IMG/VR virus record: IMGVR_UViG_3300033984_000416
Span: 57,433 to 121,432 of that record
Reading direction: 5' to 3' (one strand)
From: a virus
DNA: 64,000 nt
In this document: piece after piece, positions 24,949 to 35,142 of the stretch
Numbering within the stretch: the stretch's first letter is position 1
Layout: each line of letters starts with the position of its first letter
The notes under the pieces: generated by a model
What the model was told of the DNA's origin: nothing
Seen by the model: the letters and a program-made list of their open reading frames with translations, nothing else
The model's database searches: none
Made by a program: the position numbers and the translations under genes

Positions 24949-25968
24949 TTAATACGTTTTTTTTACTTTAGATTTTTTAGGAACATAATTTATGTTCTCT
25001 AATTTACCTTTAAGTACAATAAGGTTATCAGTTGCAGCTTTTAATGATTCATAAACACCAAGTCTATAAGTTGATAAATTTGATAAACCAGCTTTTTTAT
25101 AACCATTAATAAGATTCATTAAATTTGTATATAATTTTTCATTTGTAAAGTTATCAAGAATTGTTGTTTCTTCATCAGTAGCGAATAACGCTCCTAATGA
25201 TTGTTTTTTAGTAGCAGCTATTTGTCTTTCTAACACCTTTGCTTGTGTTTCTAAAAAATTAACTTCAGTAATAACATCAGTTAACACTACTGGCATTTTA
25301 CCATTTGGATAACTATCAGTAATCAATTTATCAATAACCGATTGTCTAACAACATAAAAAGGTATATCAATATGACCTTCTGCCTCATATTCTGCTCTAA
25401 TTGTTAATAGCTCCACTTCTCTTTCAGAGATTTTCCATTTTTCAAAAGCGACAGCCGTAGCTTCTTTTTCTGCTTGTTCTATTAAAGCAATATTTTCTGG
25501 TGTGTCCCCTTGAACAATACCTGTTGTGTTTCTATAATCTTGTATAAAAGCTCTAAAATTATCTGTAACATAGTATTGTTCCATGGTATCAAACATAGGA
25601 AATTTTGGTTCTGTTACCATAATATCCCTACTAATTTTTGGCACGGCACCAATGTAGTTTTCTAAATTTTGAAATAACCTATCATTAGGTGTAACACTAA
25701 AAAATGGGTATCTTTTTCCATTGATAATTGCTGTTAAATCTAATGATACAGAATAACCAGTTTCCATGTCTGCTTCAAAGCTTAAAGTTTCTTCTAATTT
25801 TTCTTTTGTTGTTGTACCTTTTTTCTCAAAAGTAACACCATTCATCATATGATATACTAATATGTCATATTCAATAATAGCCTCTGGCGTTTCTAATATT
25901 CCAGAATTATTTTCTTCTTCTTCCATTATAAGTAATGCTACTTTTTTTCTAATCGAACCTTGCATCAT
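24949..25968 (-). CDS. Hypothetical virion-region protein (339 aa)
   Basis: A soluble acidic protein, unrecognised. Starts MMQGSIRKKVALLIMEEEEN. Middle contains a charged helix (IALIEQAEKEATAVAFEKWK) and the C-terminal half is largely helical (VNFLETQAKVLERQIAATKK), ending in a basic tail. A late-type motif is 40 nt upstream. It lies between the fibre cluster and the structured RNA, after which the sheath follows. A tail or neck component or an assembly factor is plausible. Confidence 0.65.
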   Translation of the reverse strand: MMQGSIRKKVALLIMEEEENNSGILETPEAIIEYDILVYHMMNGVTFEKKGTTTKEKLEETLSFEADMETGYSVSLDLTAIINGKRYPFFSVTPNDRLFQNLENYIGAVPKISRDIMVTEPKFPMFDTMEQYYVTDNFRAFIQDYRNTTGIVQGDTPENIALIEQAEKEATAVAFEKWKISEREVELLTIRAEYEAEGHIDIPFYVVRQSVIDKLITDSYPNGKMPVVLTDVITEVNFLETQAKVLERQIAATKKQSLGALFATDEETTILDNFTNEKLYTNLMNLINGYKKAGLSNLSTYRLGVYESLKAATDNLIVLKGKLENINYVPKKSKVKKTY

Positions 25969-26008
25969 AATTTTTTGTGTTTTTATTTATTATTATTATT
26001 ATCTTTAT

Positions 26009-26016
26009 ATAAATAT
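26009..26016 (-). promoter_or_regulatory. Late-type motif (ATATTTAT on the gene strand)
   Basis: Minus strand TTGATATATTTATATAAAG lies 40 nt before the ATG at 25968 and just after the stop of the fibre gene at 26023. Confidence 0.5.
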
Positions 26017-26022
26017 ATCAAT

Positions 26023-26868
26023 TTACCCAATTGATACGACTAATCCATTTTTAATTACAACAATTAATCCATCAATTGTTTTGAAGGTTGTTGTGATACC
26101 CACAGAACCATCACTAGATGAATAACCATCTGATTTTAATGTTCCATGCACTATCGTTTCTTTTGTTTTTACATTCCCTATTGTTGTAGTATTTGAACCA
26201 TGACCAATTGAAGTTGAGCCGATTACTATTTCGTTTACACCCTCATCTTGTAGAGGTTTTGTGTTGGCACCAATAAATATAGATTCATTTGATTGATTAT
26301 TGTTTTGATTCTTGCTAGTTACTTTACCAGCATTAACCCCAATACCAATGTTTTCGACACCTCGCCATATAGCAGCCATTGAATGTCTACCCAATGCTGT
26401 ATTGTTAGAACCCTCTCTGTTTGTTGCTAAAGAACCTTTACCAACACCTACATTTCCGCTACTAACATTGTGGTTTAAAGCATTCTTACCAATCGCAACA
26501 TTATCAATACCTTTCTTGTTCTTAAGCAAGGCATTTTTACCAATCTTAATGTTTTCGTCAGTACTAGTTATAGTTTCAGAAATAGTAGATTCAGAAATAG
26601 TAGGTTGTTGACTTAGTAACGCTACAACTTCTAATGCTCGAATATTACTAATAGGTTGTACTGTTGAATTCAAATCAACAACATTTGGTAAAATCATTTG
26701 CTCTAATTCAATATCAGCGATAGTTGTTTCTTCAGTTTCCACTACAGTACCACCACCCCTTAAATATTTAATATATTTATCGTGAGGAACAGTCCCTTCA
26801 ATCATAGGTATAGCAACCCCATTTAGGGTTATTATTCGGTTAGGGTTAATTTTATATATTTCTTCCAT
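26023..26868 (-). CDS. Fibre protein with YadA-head-like repeats (281 aa)
   Basis: Residues ~100-235 carry degenerate repeats of the type NxAIGxxALxxN (e.g. GIDNVAIGKNALNHNVSSGN and SNNTALGRHSMA), which form left-handed beta-rolls in trimeric adhesins. A short tip domain follows (TTIGNVKTKETIVHGTLKSD and FKTIDGLIVVIKNGLVVSIG). The N-terminus (MEEIYKINPNRIITLNGVAI) may join the preceding fibre. Start overlaps the stop of the 988-aa fibre gene by one base, implying coupled synthesis and perhaps stacking at its tip. Confidence 0.75.
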   Translation of the reverse strand: MEEIYKINPNRIITLNGVAIPMIEGTVPHDKYIKYLRGGGTVVETEETTIADIELEQMILPNVVDLNSTVQPISNIRALEVVALLSQQPTISESTISETITSTDENIKIGKNALLKNKKGIDNVAIGKNALNHNVSSGNVGVGKGSLATNREGSNNTALGRHSMAAIWRGVENIGIGVNAGKVTSKNQNNNQSNESIFIGANTKPLQDEGVNEIVIGSTSIGHGSNTTTIGNVKTKETIVHGTLKSDGYSSSDGSVGITTTFKTIDGLIVVIKNGLVVSIG

Positions 26869-29834
26869 TATGAACTAATTGCGTTACGTTTGAACATCTG
26901 ACAACCATAATCTTTAAAAGATACAGCCCCAGAAACTCCAGTATTATTTCCCATCCACGCTACTGGATAATAGTTTACACCAGTATTATAATCACTAGTA
27001 ATAGTAGTACCAGTAACCAATACAGCACCAGTTGAGTTTGTTATTTGTGTTAATTCTAAATTTATAGCCGCAACTCCGAATTTTTTAGATATTTTAAGTT
27101 TATAAGTAACAGTTGTTGCAGTACCCATAAAGTTAGGTCCTAAATCTAAATAACTTGCAGTACCAGATGCGTCATTCCAAACAAAGTTAAGTGTTCCACC
27201 ACTTTGCAACTTAGCAACACCAATACTATTTATTAGTGTTAACGGGTCAACATTGGTTGGTGCCGCAGTAGAATATAGTGAGGATATACCAACAAAAATT
27301 CTTTGATTACCGTTGTTTGTGTTTATTCTGAATTTTCTAATAGTTTCAAATTGAAAATTTGTACCTAACAACGAACCACCAAAAACAGTACCATATTGTG
27401 CCGTTACCGAACCAACAGCCAGTGATGTCGTTAACAATATACCCATAGGATTCTCAACTAGTGTTGAAATAGAACCAGTTGAAAGTATCGTACCACCGAC
27501 TGTTCTAAGACCACTATAAGTAGCAGTATTATCAGAAGGTAAGAAATACGAATACTGGTTAGTCATGAATTTATCATACAAATAATCATCAAGTGTCGGA
27601 CTATAAATAGTCGTAGCTGATACTGTAGATGCACTCATACCATTACTATTAGCTGAGAAGCTAGGCGTTGCTAAGCTAGAACCAGAAATATAACCATCAG
27701 CTCTTATAAATGATGTAGCATCTCCAGCAGCATTAAGACCTTCTAATAATCTTGTAACGTTATCAGCGTTTCCAGTACCATTTTTGATACTTAAACCATC
27801 TAGAGTTGAATTTATAACAATTTCTGGGGTTGTTGAATTGTTGTATGCTTGTTGAAGTGTTGTAGTTGATAAACCACCAGTTCCACCAAAACTTTCACCA
27901 AATTTAGAAACTAGTGTAAATTTAGCATAATCAGTGTTGGTTAAAGGTTCACCATCAGCAACAATATCATTTCTAACAGAAAGAACACCAATAAGTATAC
28001 CAGTAGACTCTACGTTAGGGTAAGGTATAAATGTTTCAGATTGTATATTAGCGATAGCTTCAGCTAATGTGGCATACCTAGTTTGACCATACAAAACATT
28101 AATAACCCCAGTAGGGTACATATAAATTCTTTGATTAGTCGCATCATTACTACCAGCTGGTGTAATAGTAGTTATTACACCACCAATATCATATTTTCTA
28201 GGGTCAATAACTGTAACCGAACCACTAGTACCACCAGTTTGAGTTCTATAAAAAAATGACGCTGGTACTTTTGCAGCAATATTAACATTATTAGGGCTTA
28301 ATTGGTTATTATGCCAATTAATACCATTACCCCAAAGAATACCAGCTGAAGTATTAAAACTTAAATTAGCACCATTTGGTGAAGGTATAATACCTTGATT
28401 TATCAATCTTATAGGTGACCATAAATCACGCAAAGATGACATTGGTGATACATCGTAATCAACTGTATTATTTATGTTTAATATACTCGTTCTATTTGGG
28501 TGATTAACTTTACCCAAAAATATATTTTCTCTTCTTTCTTGTGGCGTTGGAAATGTTACTTGTTGTGTAACTGTTAAAGCACTAGTGATTAAAATATATG
28601 TTGAATCCGCTGAAGCAATATTAGTAACTGAAATGTTTGTACCGCCAGTGTAATTAATACTTTGAACATCTGGTGATAAAGCATATGTATATGTGTTTTT
28701 AACCAACCAACCTTTCAATGGTGCAACATTAAAAGTTGTTGTTGATGCTGTTGTCATACCAGTAAACTCAAACAAACCAGTAGATAATGTGTTACCTTCT
28801 AATACATTTCGTTCTAAATCTGTAAGTGATAAAACAGAATTTTCATTATTAATATTAACAAATAATTTACCAGTTGTAGTACCAGTTTGTACTACATAAC
28901 CAATACTATTTGTTCTAGCAGTAAGAGGGAAGTTTAAATATTTTGTAGCATCATCTATTTTACCTGGTACTGTATCTGAAGCATAAACCAAAGAACCAAC
29001 GGTTATTCCAGTCAACTCAATATTAGAAATAACACCATAAGTAATAGCAATACCTTCAGTATTGTTAGGTATGATTTCAGCAGAAACACCAACGCTATTA
29101 AAACCAGTATGTTTATTCACAGCTAGAGTTACAGATGGTAATCCGCTATAAGCAGAAAGTACTTCCAAAGCTTTACCTCTTTGGATATCAACACCAGAAT
29201 TATTAAATACTCGTAGATAGTTTTGTTGTCCCATGTTAACGGTAACACCTTGGTTAATAGAAGTATTGTATGATAAAGCATGTTCTGTATTATTAAAATA
29301 AACAGTACCAGCTACTGTAGCAGCACTAGTTGTTCCAGTGTTAAATACGATGTAATCAACCATGTTTATACTAGTAGCACTGAATGTATTCGCTGTAAGA
29401 CCGTTAGTAAAATTAGTAGCACCAGATACTGTACCACCTGTAAACGTAGTTCCGTTGCTAGTACTAAAACCAGTTACGTTAAACGTACCACCAGTTGTGT
29501 TGGTAAATATTGCTGTTCCAGCAGAATATGTTCCACCAGTTGTGAATATATCAGTAGGCAACCCTAAATAAGTTGTTGCAGAAAAGGTGGTAGCACTAAG
29601 CCCACCACTAAAAAATGTTGCACCAGATACTGTACCACCGCTAAAACCGATAGATGTATTTGTTGAATCTAAAAATTCTGCCCATGTTGCAATACCATCT
29701 TTATTGATGTATTCAATAGCGGTAAGCATGTCAATATAAATTGACCCTTTTATTGCTATGTGGTTTGGTGAACCATTACCACTTTGTATGGTTACATCAC
29801 CGACAGATATTGACCTTATATTATTTGATGCCAT
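26868..29834 (-). CDS. Long tail fibre protein (988 aa)
   Basis: N-terminal residues 1-60 (IAIKGSIYIDMLTAIEYINK) are likely an attachment domain. Residues ~60-170 hold short modules of the type TVSGATFFSGGLSATTFSAT and GTFNVTGFSTSNGTTF that recur in other fibre genes of this cluster. Middle part includes LSDLERNVLEGNTLSTGLFE and a conserved beta domain (SPIRLINQGIIPSPNGANLS). The C-terminal ~200 residues look like a jelly-roll receptor-binding tip (NFVWNDASGTASYLDLGPNF). First gene after a late-type motif. Confidence 0.8.
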   Translation of the reverse strand: MASNNIRSISVGDVTIQSGNGSPNHIAIKGSIYIDMLTAIEYINKDGIATWAEFLDSTNTSIGFSGGTVSGATFFSGGLSATTFSATTYLGLPTDIFTTGGTYSAGTAIFTNTTGGTFNVTGFSTSNGTTFTGGTVSGATNFTNGLTANTFSATSINMVDYIVFNTGTTSAATVAGTVYFNNTEHALSYNTSINQGVTVNMGQQNYLRVFNNSGVDIQRGKALEVLSAYSGLPSVTLAVNKHTGFNSVGVSAEIIPNNTEGIAITYGVISNIELTGITVGSLVYASDTVPGKIDDATKYLNFPLTARTNSIGYVVQTGTTTGKLFVNINNENSVLSLTDLERNVLEGNTLSTGLFEFTGMTTASTTTFNVAPLKGWLVKNTYTYALSPDVQSINYTGGTNISVTNIASADSTYILITSALTVTQQVTFPTPQERRENIFLGKVNHPNRTSILNINNTVDYDVSPMSSLRDLWSPIRLINQGIIPSPNGANLSFNTSAGILWGNGINWHNNQLSPNNVNIAAKVPASFFYRTQTGGTSGSVTVIDPRKYDIGGVITTITPAGSNDATNQRIYMYPTGVINVLYGQTRYATLAEAIANIQSETFIPYPNVESTGILIGVLSVRNDIVADGEPLTNTDYAKFTLVSKFGESFGGTGGLSTTTLQQAYNNSTTPEIVINSTLDGLSIKNGTGNADNVTRLLEGLNAAGDATSFIRADGYISGSSLATPSFSANSNGMSASTVSATTIYSPTLDDYLYDKFMTNQYSYFLPSDNTATYSGLRTVGGTILSTGSISTLVENPMGILLTTSLAVGSVTAQYGTVFGGSLLGTNFQFETIRKFRINTNNGNQRIFVGISSLYSTAAPTNVDPLTLINSIGVAKLQSGGTLNFVWNDASGTASYLDLGPNFMGTATTVTYKLKISKKFGVAAINLELTQITNSTGAVLVTGTTITSDYNTGVNYYPVAWMGNNTGVSGAVSFKDYGCQMFKRNAISS

Positions 29835-29854
29835 TCGTTTTTAGTTTATTATTT

Positions 29855-29862
29855 ATAAATAT
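29855..29862 (-). promoter_or_regulatory. Late-type motif (ATATTTAT on the gene strand)
   Basis: Minus strand TTGATATTTATAAATAATAA, 20 nt before the ATG at 29834. Confidence 0.55.
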
Positions 29863-29869
29863 CAATTTA

Positions 29870-31492
29870 TTATTTTATTATTTCCCAATTTGACTTCCAT
29901 GTATAACTTTTGGCTGTTTCGCCACTTACACTTATCAAAATATTACCACTATTCGCAGAATATATAACTGAGTTTGCTGTCATACCACTAGAAACCCTAT
30001 CAAAATCAGAATTTTCACCAACAACCTTAACCAACCCAGATACTTTATTTATTGCAATTGTTCTTTTCCAAAAACCATAATCTACAGAATCTTTAAAAGC
30101 ACTAACATAGTTAATTATAAATACATTTGAATTATCAGTAATTCCAGTTATTGTGTCGATTGTTTGTAATGTATTATTACTCGTTGTTGTACTAGCAGTT
30201 AAAAACGTTCTAACAGGCAATACAACATCAATATTTGTATTGTCACTTCTAGTATTTCTTAATGTTTTAGAACTAGTATTAAAAGTACTACCAGTTATAG
30301 AAATACCACTTGGTATATTGTAATATGTTGTTGCAGAAATAGTTGTCGCACTTAAATTACCATTTATCAATGTATTACCAGATACATGTAAAGCATGTAA
30401 AGGTTTAACAACATTAATACCAATCCTACCGTTTGTTTGACCAGTAATACTTGGGTTACCTGTTATAGCACTATATGTCCCACTTCCAAATAAAATACCA
30501 CCTAAGTTAATACTGTTGGTTGCTCCAGATGGTAACGATATATTTGTACCAATTATTATATTATTTGAACCAATATTATTACTAGTAAAAGATTTCCCAG
30601 CATAATAACCAAATAAGTTTGAATAACTAGCATTAGTTGCACTATTACCAGCGTATTGACCAAAAAAGTTTGAATAAGTAGCATTGGTAGCATATTGACC
30701 AGCAAAAAGACCCATAAAGTTTGAGTTAGCCGCATTGGTAGCGTATTGCCCAACAAAATTACCCATAAAATTTGAATAATAAGCATTAGTTGCACCACCA
30801 CCAGCAAAATAACCAAAAAAGTTTGAACCATTAGCATTAGTCGCTTGATAACCAGCTTGATTACCCATAAAGTTTGAAGCATTAGCACTAGTCGCTTGAT
30901 ACCCAGCACTAATTCCCATAAAGTTTGAATCATAAGCAGTAGTGGCTTGATAACCAGCTTGATTACCAAAAAAGTTTGAGTTATAAGCAGTCTTTGCACT
31001 ATAACCAGCTTGATTACCAATAAAGTTTGAATTATAAGCAGTCTTTGCAGTATACCCAGCGTCACTACCATAAACAAACATATCATAACTTAATGCTTGT
31101 GCATTTTTACCAAAAGCAACGCTACCAGAACCAGTTGCAATTGGTTTAATTGTTGGTGCTATTGCATTTTCAGCATACCATTTTATATCAGTATAACCAG
31201 TAACTGTAAACGCAGTACCACCATTATTATTTTTAAAGGTAGTTGTTCCAGCAGTATACGTACCACCAGTTAATGTTGAACCACCAGATATTTCCCAACC
31301 AGTAGATTTTTTTGTGTATGTGTTTTGGTCTTCCAAAACAAAAGTTATCATACCTATAAATTGAGAAGGTAAGATTGTTGTATTTGTTAAATCAGAAATA
31401 TTATCAACAACCATGTAATCTGCTACTGGTTGAGCTGCTTGTATTTTAAACCCTGTTAGTAATGCTATACCACCATTATATTTTTTCGCCAT
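29870..31492 (-). CDS. Tail fibre protein with 17-residue repeats (540 aa)
   Basis: The N-terminus (MAKKYNGGIALLTGFKIQAA) is an attachment domain. Residues ~150-300 hold about nine copies of a 17-residue repeat, SNFxGxxAGxxAxxAxx (e.g. NSNFFGNQAGYQATTAY). The same repeat and the preceding segment (WYAENA...PIATGSGSVAFGKNAQ) occur in the 831-aa protein at 44411-46906. After a GDSL-free beta region comes a C-terminal tip of ~110 residues starting TFLTASTTTSNNTLQTIDTI. A trimeric beta-roll shaft is the likely structure (inferred from resemblance to YadA-type repeats). Confidence 0.8.
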   Translation of the reverse strand: MAKKYNGGIALLTGFKIQAAQPVADYMVVDNISDLTNTTILPSQFIGMITFVLEDQNTYTKKSTGWEISGGSTLTGGTYTAGTTTFKNNNGGTAFTVTGYTDIKWYAENAIAPTIKPIATGSGSVAFGKNAQALSYDMFVYGSDAGYTAKTAYNSNFIGNQAGYSAKTAYNSNFFGNQAGYQATTAYDSNFMGISAGYQATSANASNFMGNQAGYQATNANGSNFFGYFAGGGATNAYYSNFMGNFVGQYATNAANSNFMGLFAGQYATNATYSNFFGQYAGNSATNASYSNLFGYYAGKSFTSNNIGSNNIIIGTNISLPSGATNSINLGGILFGSGTYSAITGNPSITGQTNGRIGINVVKPLHALHVSGNTLINGNLSATTISATTYYNIPSGISITGSTFNTSSKTLRNTRSDNTNIDVVLPVRTFLTASTTTSNNTLQTIDTITGITDNSNVFIINYVSAFKDSVDYGFWKRTIAINKVSGLVKVVGENSDFDRVSSGMTANSVIYSANSGNILISVSGETAKSYTWKSNWEIIK

Positions 31493-31495
31493 TAT

Positions 31496-33001
31496 TTAAG
31501 ATATTTGAATTACTACTGAAGTTGTGTTATTTACTATGGCTTGAGTTCTATATGTATACAAAGTTTGTGTTGTAACACCATCAGCCAAAGTTAATAGTAT
31601 TTGTTTTTGCCACCAGAACGAACCGTCTTCAACACCAACAGCACTAACAGTAGTGGTAAACCCAGCTTGAGTTATTGCAGCATTTTGTTTAGTTGAAATA
31701 AGCCAAATATAATTATTGGTTGTTAACACATTTAGAGTTTGAACAGTAGAAGATTGAACCACTTTATTTAACCCTAAAGCCGTTACAGCAGCATAAGTAG
31801 TATTACCAGTAACCCCAGTAACACTAGTCGATAAACCATTCCATTGAGGGGCATAAGTTGTATATGTTGCTGTATTTGTAGATGTTAAACCACTTCCGTT
31901 TCTAGTATAATTAATGCTCAATGTATGAGCTGTGGTTAAATTAAAACTACCTATAGCTTGTGTATGTGGTAATCCATCAGCGTTTGATGTAACATCATAA
32001 GAACCAGGATTAATAATTGCACTATTAATAGTATCATCATTAGGTTTTATATTGTAATTTAATGTCAATGTTGTTGCTGAACCTTTTTCACCTGTAGTAG
32101 GTGTAACACTAAAGGTAACTGAATTATTAACGTATATTAAATTTAAAACTCTAGCATATTGAGAACTACCTAAATGATAATATTCGCTAGGTAACCCACC
32201 TTGTAACCCTGTTGTTGTATTATGGTTAACATTTTGATAAGTTGTTGCCGAAATAGTGTTTGCGGTAAGACCATTAGTAAATTGTGTAGCACCAGATATA
32301 GTTCCACCAGATATGTTAAATTTATCACTTAATAACGGTGTTAAACTTACATTATAAAAATTATTACCTTGTAAATTATTATTAAATTGAATTGTTTCAC
32401 CACTAAGATTAGCACTAGTTGTAAATGAATCTGTCATACCACTAGTAAAACCAGTAACATTAAATGTACCACCACTATTATTAGTGAAGGTAACAACACC
32501 TGTGTTGATATTATAAGTACCACCAGTTACGCTCATATCTGTAGCTAGAATACCTAAACTTTGTGTATAATCTACACCATCATTACCCTTTATCGTGATA
32601 TCATATGTAGAAGGGTTAAATGTCATACCAGTTGTATGAATATCTAAGGGTAACCCCAAGTAAGTTGTCGCACTAAAAGTATTAGCAGTTAAACCATTAG
32701 TAAATTGTGTAGCACCAGTTACTGTTCCACCAGTAAATTCATTAAGTGTCAACAATGTCCAATCTGAAATTGTATTTGTCCATGGAGCTGGGTTTAATTT
32801 ATAATAATCACCCCCATTATTCACACCAACAAGCATACCAGCTCTTCTCCTATCTGTTGTGATAGAATTCAAATCAGTTGTACCACCACTTAAATTACGT
32901 AACCCATCTATACCATAGATTGAGTCAATTACAGCGTATGTATCTAACGTATTTGAAGGTACTATAATACCCGTTACTTTAACCCCTTGAATTGATGCCA
33001 T
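31496..33001 (-). CDS. Tail fibre protein (501 aa)
   Basis: Starts MASIQGVKVTGIIVPSNTLD. Contains two copies of the module ATQFTNGLTANTFSATTY shared with the 988-aa fibre, and the VTFTNNSGGTFNVTGFTS module seen in several fibre genes. C-terminal ~230 residues form a predicted beta-sandwich tip (FSVTPTTGEKGSATTLTLNY onward, ending TQTLYTYRTQAIVNNTTSVV). Three bases separate it from the 540-aa fibre gene and 20 from the upstream fibre. Confidence 0.78.
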   Translation of the reverse strand: MASIQGVKVTGIIVPSNTLDTYAVIDSIYGIDGLRNLSGGTTDLNSITTDRRRAGMLVGVNNGGDYYKLNPAPWTNTISDWTLLTLNEFTGGTVTGATQFTNGLTANTFSATTYLGLPLDIHTTGMTFNPSTYDITIKGNDGVDYTQSLGILATDMSVTGGTYNINTGVVTFTNNSGGTFNVTGFTSGMTDSFTTSANLSGETIQFNNNLQGNNFYNVSLTPLLSDKFNISGGTISGATQFTNGLTANTISATTYQNVNHNTTTGLQGGLPSEYYHLGSSQYARVLNLIYVNNSVTFSVTPTTGEKGSATTLTLNYNIKPNDDTINSAIINPGSYDVTSNADGLPHTQAIGSFNLTTAHTLSINYTRNGSGLTSTNTATYTTYAPQWNGLSTSVTGVTGNTTYAAVTALGLNKVVQSSTVQTLNVLTTNNYIWLISTKQNAAITQAGFTTTVSAVGVEDGSFWWQKQILLTLADGVTTQTLYTYRTQAIVNNTTSVVIQIS

Positions 33002-33021
33002 TTATACTTTTTTATTAATTA

Positions 33022-34065
33022 TTACGAACATAACCATACATTCTGTGACCCTGTTATTTGATTTGTACTTCTATAAATATTATAAATTGTTGAAATACCA
33101 TATGTATTTACTATGGTAGCCGTACCGACATTTGAATATGGTATATTATTACCGAAACAACCAGTTGTAGAATCTCTCCAGTCACTTGGCTGACCTAAAC
33201 CTTGTGGTATTATAACGTAAAGATACTCTGGGCTAGAACTAGCTGTAAATGAAATACCAGTATTTGTAACAGTAGTTACCAAATTTGTATTTGATAAACC
33301 CGTTATTTGTAATGTTGTTAAGGTTGTACTAACATCTTTACCATAATACCATCTATTTTTCCATGTTCTACTAATTGTTAACGTAAAATCTACTGAATTA
33401 GAGTTAGTTGCAGTTATTTTATACATAGAAATAGTACCAGCACCAGATAATAATATTGTCGAACCTGTAAGATTTATAATTTCACTACCATCATTGGTAC
33501 TCCCACTGATTAGATTAACAATACTAGGATATAATTGGTCAATTTTTAAGGTATTTGGTAATATATTACTAGAATTTGCTGTTACCCATGAAAAAGTTTG
33601 ACTACCAGCCAATACTGGTTGACCTAAATCATATTCTGTTGATATATTCGTCCTACCAAAGTTAGAAAAACTTGGTGTTTGATATGGATATAATAATAAA
33701 TTCCACATTTCTGTCATCGTTTTATTATTAAAACTAGAACCAGATGCTATACCACCAATTACATTAGGTGTTGAAGCACTATTAGTGTATGTTTCACCAG
33801 TTGATATACCAGTAAGGTTACTACCATCACCATAAAAAGTTGTACCACTAACTACATTGGCAGTAAAATCATCATTGGTATATAAATTACCATCGAATGT
33901 AATTAAACCAGTACCCATTAAAATCTGAGTATTGCCATCACATGAAACAACAGCGTTAGTGTATAATCCTGTACATGCTGTAAGCGTTGGCGAACCACCA
34001 GTAATTGATAATGGCTCGATTATGAATGTTTGGTTAATATCCGATGTGTTGAAAAAATACGCCAT
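33022..34065 (-). CDS. Tail fibre protein (347 aa)
   Basis: N-terminus MAYFFNTSDINQTFIIEPLS; residues ~80-95 have the fibre motif TTFYGDGSNLTGIS, common in phage fibres and adhesins. The C-terminal ~220 residues resemble the tip of the 501-aa fibre (NSVDFTLTISRTWKNRWYYG, then SSPEYLYVIIPQGLGQPSDW). Its start overlaps by one base the stop of the upstream 352-aa tail protein, so the fibres are coupled to structural genes. Confidence 0.75.
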   Translation of the reverse strand: MAYFFNTSDINQTFIIEPLSITGGSPTLTACTGLYTNAVVSCDGNTQILMGTGLITFDGNLYTNDDFTANVVSGTTFYGDGSNLTGISTGETYTNSASTPNVIGGIASGSSFNNKTMTEMWNLLLYPYQTPSFSNFGRTNISTEYDLGQPVLAGSQTFSWVTANSSNILPNTLKIDQLYPSIVNLISGSTNDGSEIINLTGSTILLSGAGTISMYKITATNSNSVDFTLTISRTWKNRWYYGKDVSTTLTTLQITGLSNTNLVTTVTNTGISFTASSSPEYLYVIIPQGLGQPSDWRDSTTGCFGNNIPYSNVGTATIVNTYGISTIYNIYRSTNQITGSQNVWLCS

Positions 34066-35123
34066 TATATTGTACTACCTATTAATTTGAAAGTTCCAGT
34101 TGCCAAGAAATTTTTATATACCCTTATATTTATTACATCATTTGCGAAAATAATCAAAGGACTACTTAAAACCGTACCATCAAATACTCCAACGCCATTA
34201 ACAGTAATTACAATTCTAGAAAGATACTCAATATCAACTAGTTGTGTAAAATTTACATCATATAATGCTGTAAACGAGAATTGTGGTTCTGATTTTGGTT
34301 TCCAAACAAAACTATAAGTAACAACGTTACCCTTTTTTAAAGGTTCAAAAATTACATTGTTATAAATCCTAGTATCATCAACTTCCATAGTTAAAACACT
34401 TCTATTTATCGTAGGTATAACTTCGTAATCTTCTTCATCTAGAATATAACCCAAAAGTTTCATTTCAAACATTTGAACATAAAATCTTCTATTTTCAAAA
34501 TCTTCAATATTACTCTCATCACCAATAGTTTCTAAATGCAACGGCATAGGGTGACCATTTACGTTGATGTAGCATTGTCTTGATTGGAAAGCTCTTTGTA
34601 TCTTACCATTAAACTTATTTAAGTCCTTCATTTTATTAGTAAACAATCTAACCTCGTAAGTCAAATCGACAGCAGTTGGTTGTGGTACCTTATATAAATC
34701 AACACCACGTCTAACACCATCCCATGTCGGAACTTTCATATATGTATATGTTTGTTTTCCTGGTATGTTCCATAATCCAGCTTGGTTTTGACCTTGTTGA
34801 ATATCTGGTTTTCTAACTATTGTGATAAACGGTAATTCTATGTTTTTGTATTTGTCTGAAAATTGCCATGTTCTACTAAATTCAGTCCATCTTTGTATTG
34901 TTAAAAATATAACAGGAATCTTGGCACCATCAACACTAATAGAAAGACCTTCATCTAAATTCATAAATTCGACAAAGCTTTGGTCCATGTCTTCTTCCAT
35001 CACTCCTCTTGGTAAATAAGTTCCTTTGTCAGCAATTCCGTCAAGAATTTCTTGTCTTCTAGGGAAACCTATCTTACCTTGGGTAATGTCAATATTCGTT
35101 TTGTATCCTTTTGGCATTGCCAT
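34065..35123 (-). CDS. Tail completion / terminator-like structural protein (352 aa)
   Basis: Middle region WDGVRRGVDLYKVPQPTAVD, then LTYEVRLFTNKMKDLNKFNG and FQSRQCYINVNGHPMPLHLE, has the pattern of gp15/tail-terminator proteins, in which a strand-helix-strand unit handles the last tube or sheath ring. A separate C-terminal beta domain (residues ~255-350) looks like an added decoration. Located between the neck-like gene 35143-35661 and the fibres. Call based on pattern and position. Confidence 0.6.
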   Translation of the reverse strand: MAMPKGYKTNIDITQGKIGFPRRQEILDGIADKGTYLPRGVMEEDMDQSFVEFMNLDEGLSISVDGAKIPVIFLTIQRWTEFSRTWQFSDKYKNIELPFITIVRKPDIQQGQNQAGLWNIPGKQTYTYMKVPTWDGVRRGVDLYKVPQPTAVDLTYEVRLFTNKMKDLNKFNGKIQRAFQSRQCYINVNGHPMPLHLETIGDESNIEDFENRRFYVQMFEMKLLGYILDEEDYEVIPTINRSVLTMEVDDTRIYNNVIFEPLKKGNVVTYSFVWKPKSEPQFSFTALYDVNFTQLVDIEYLSRIVITVNGVGVFDGTVLSSPLIIFANDVINIRVYKNFLATGTFKLIGSTI

Positions 35124-35142
35124 AGTTTCATCTTTTTATTAA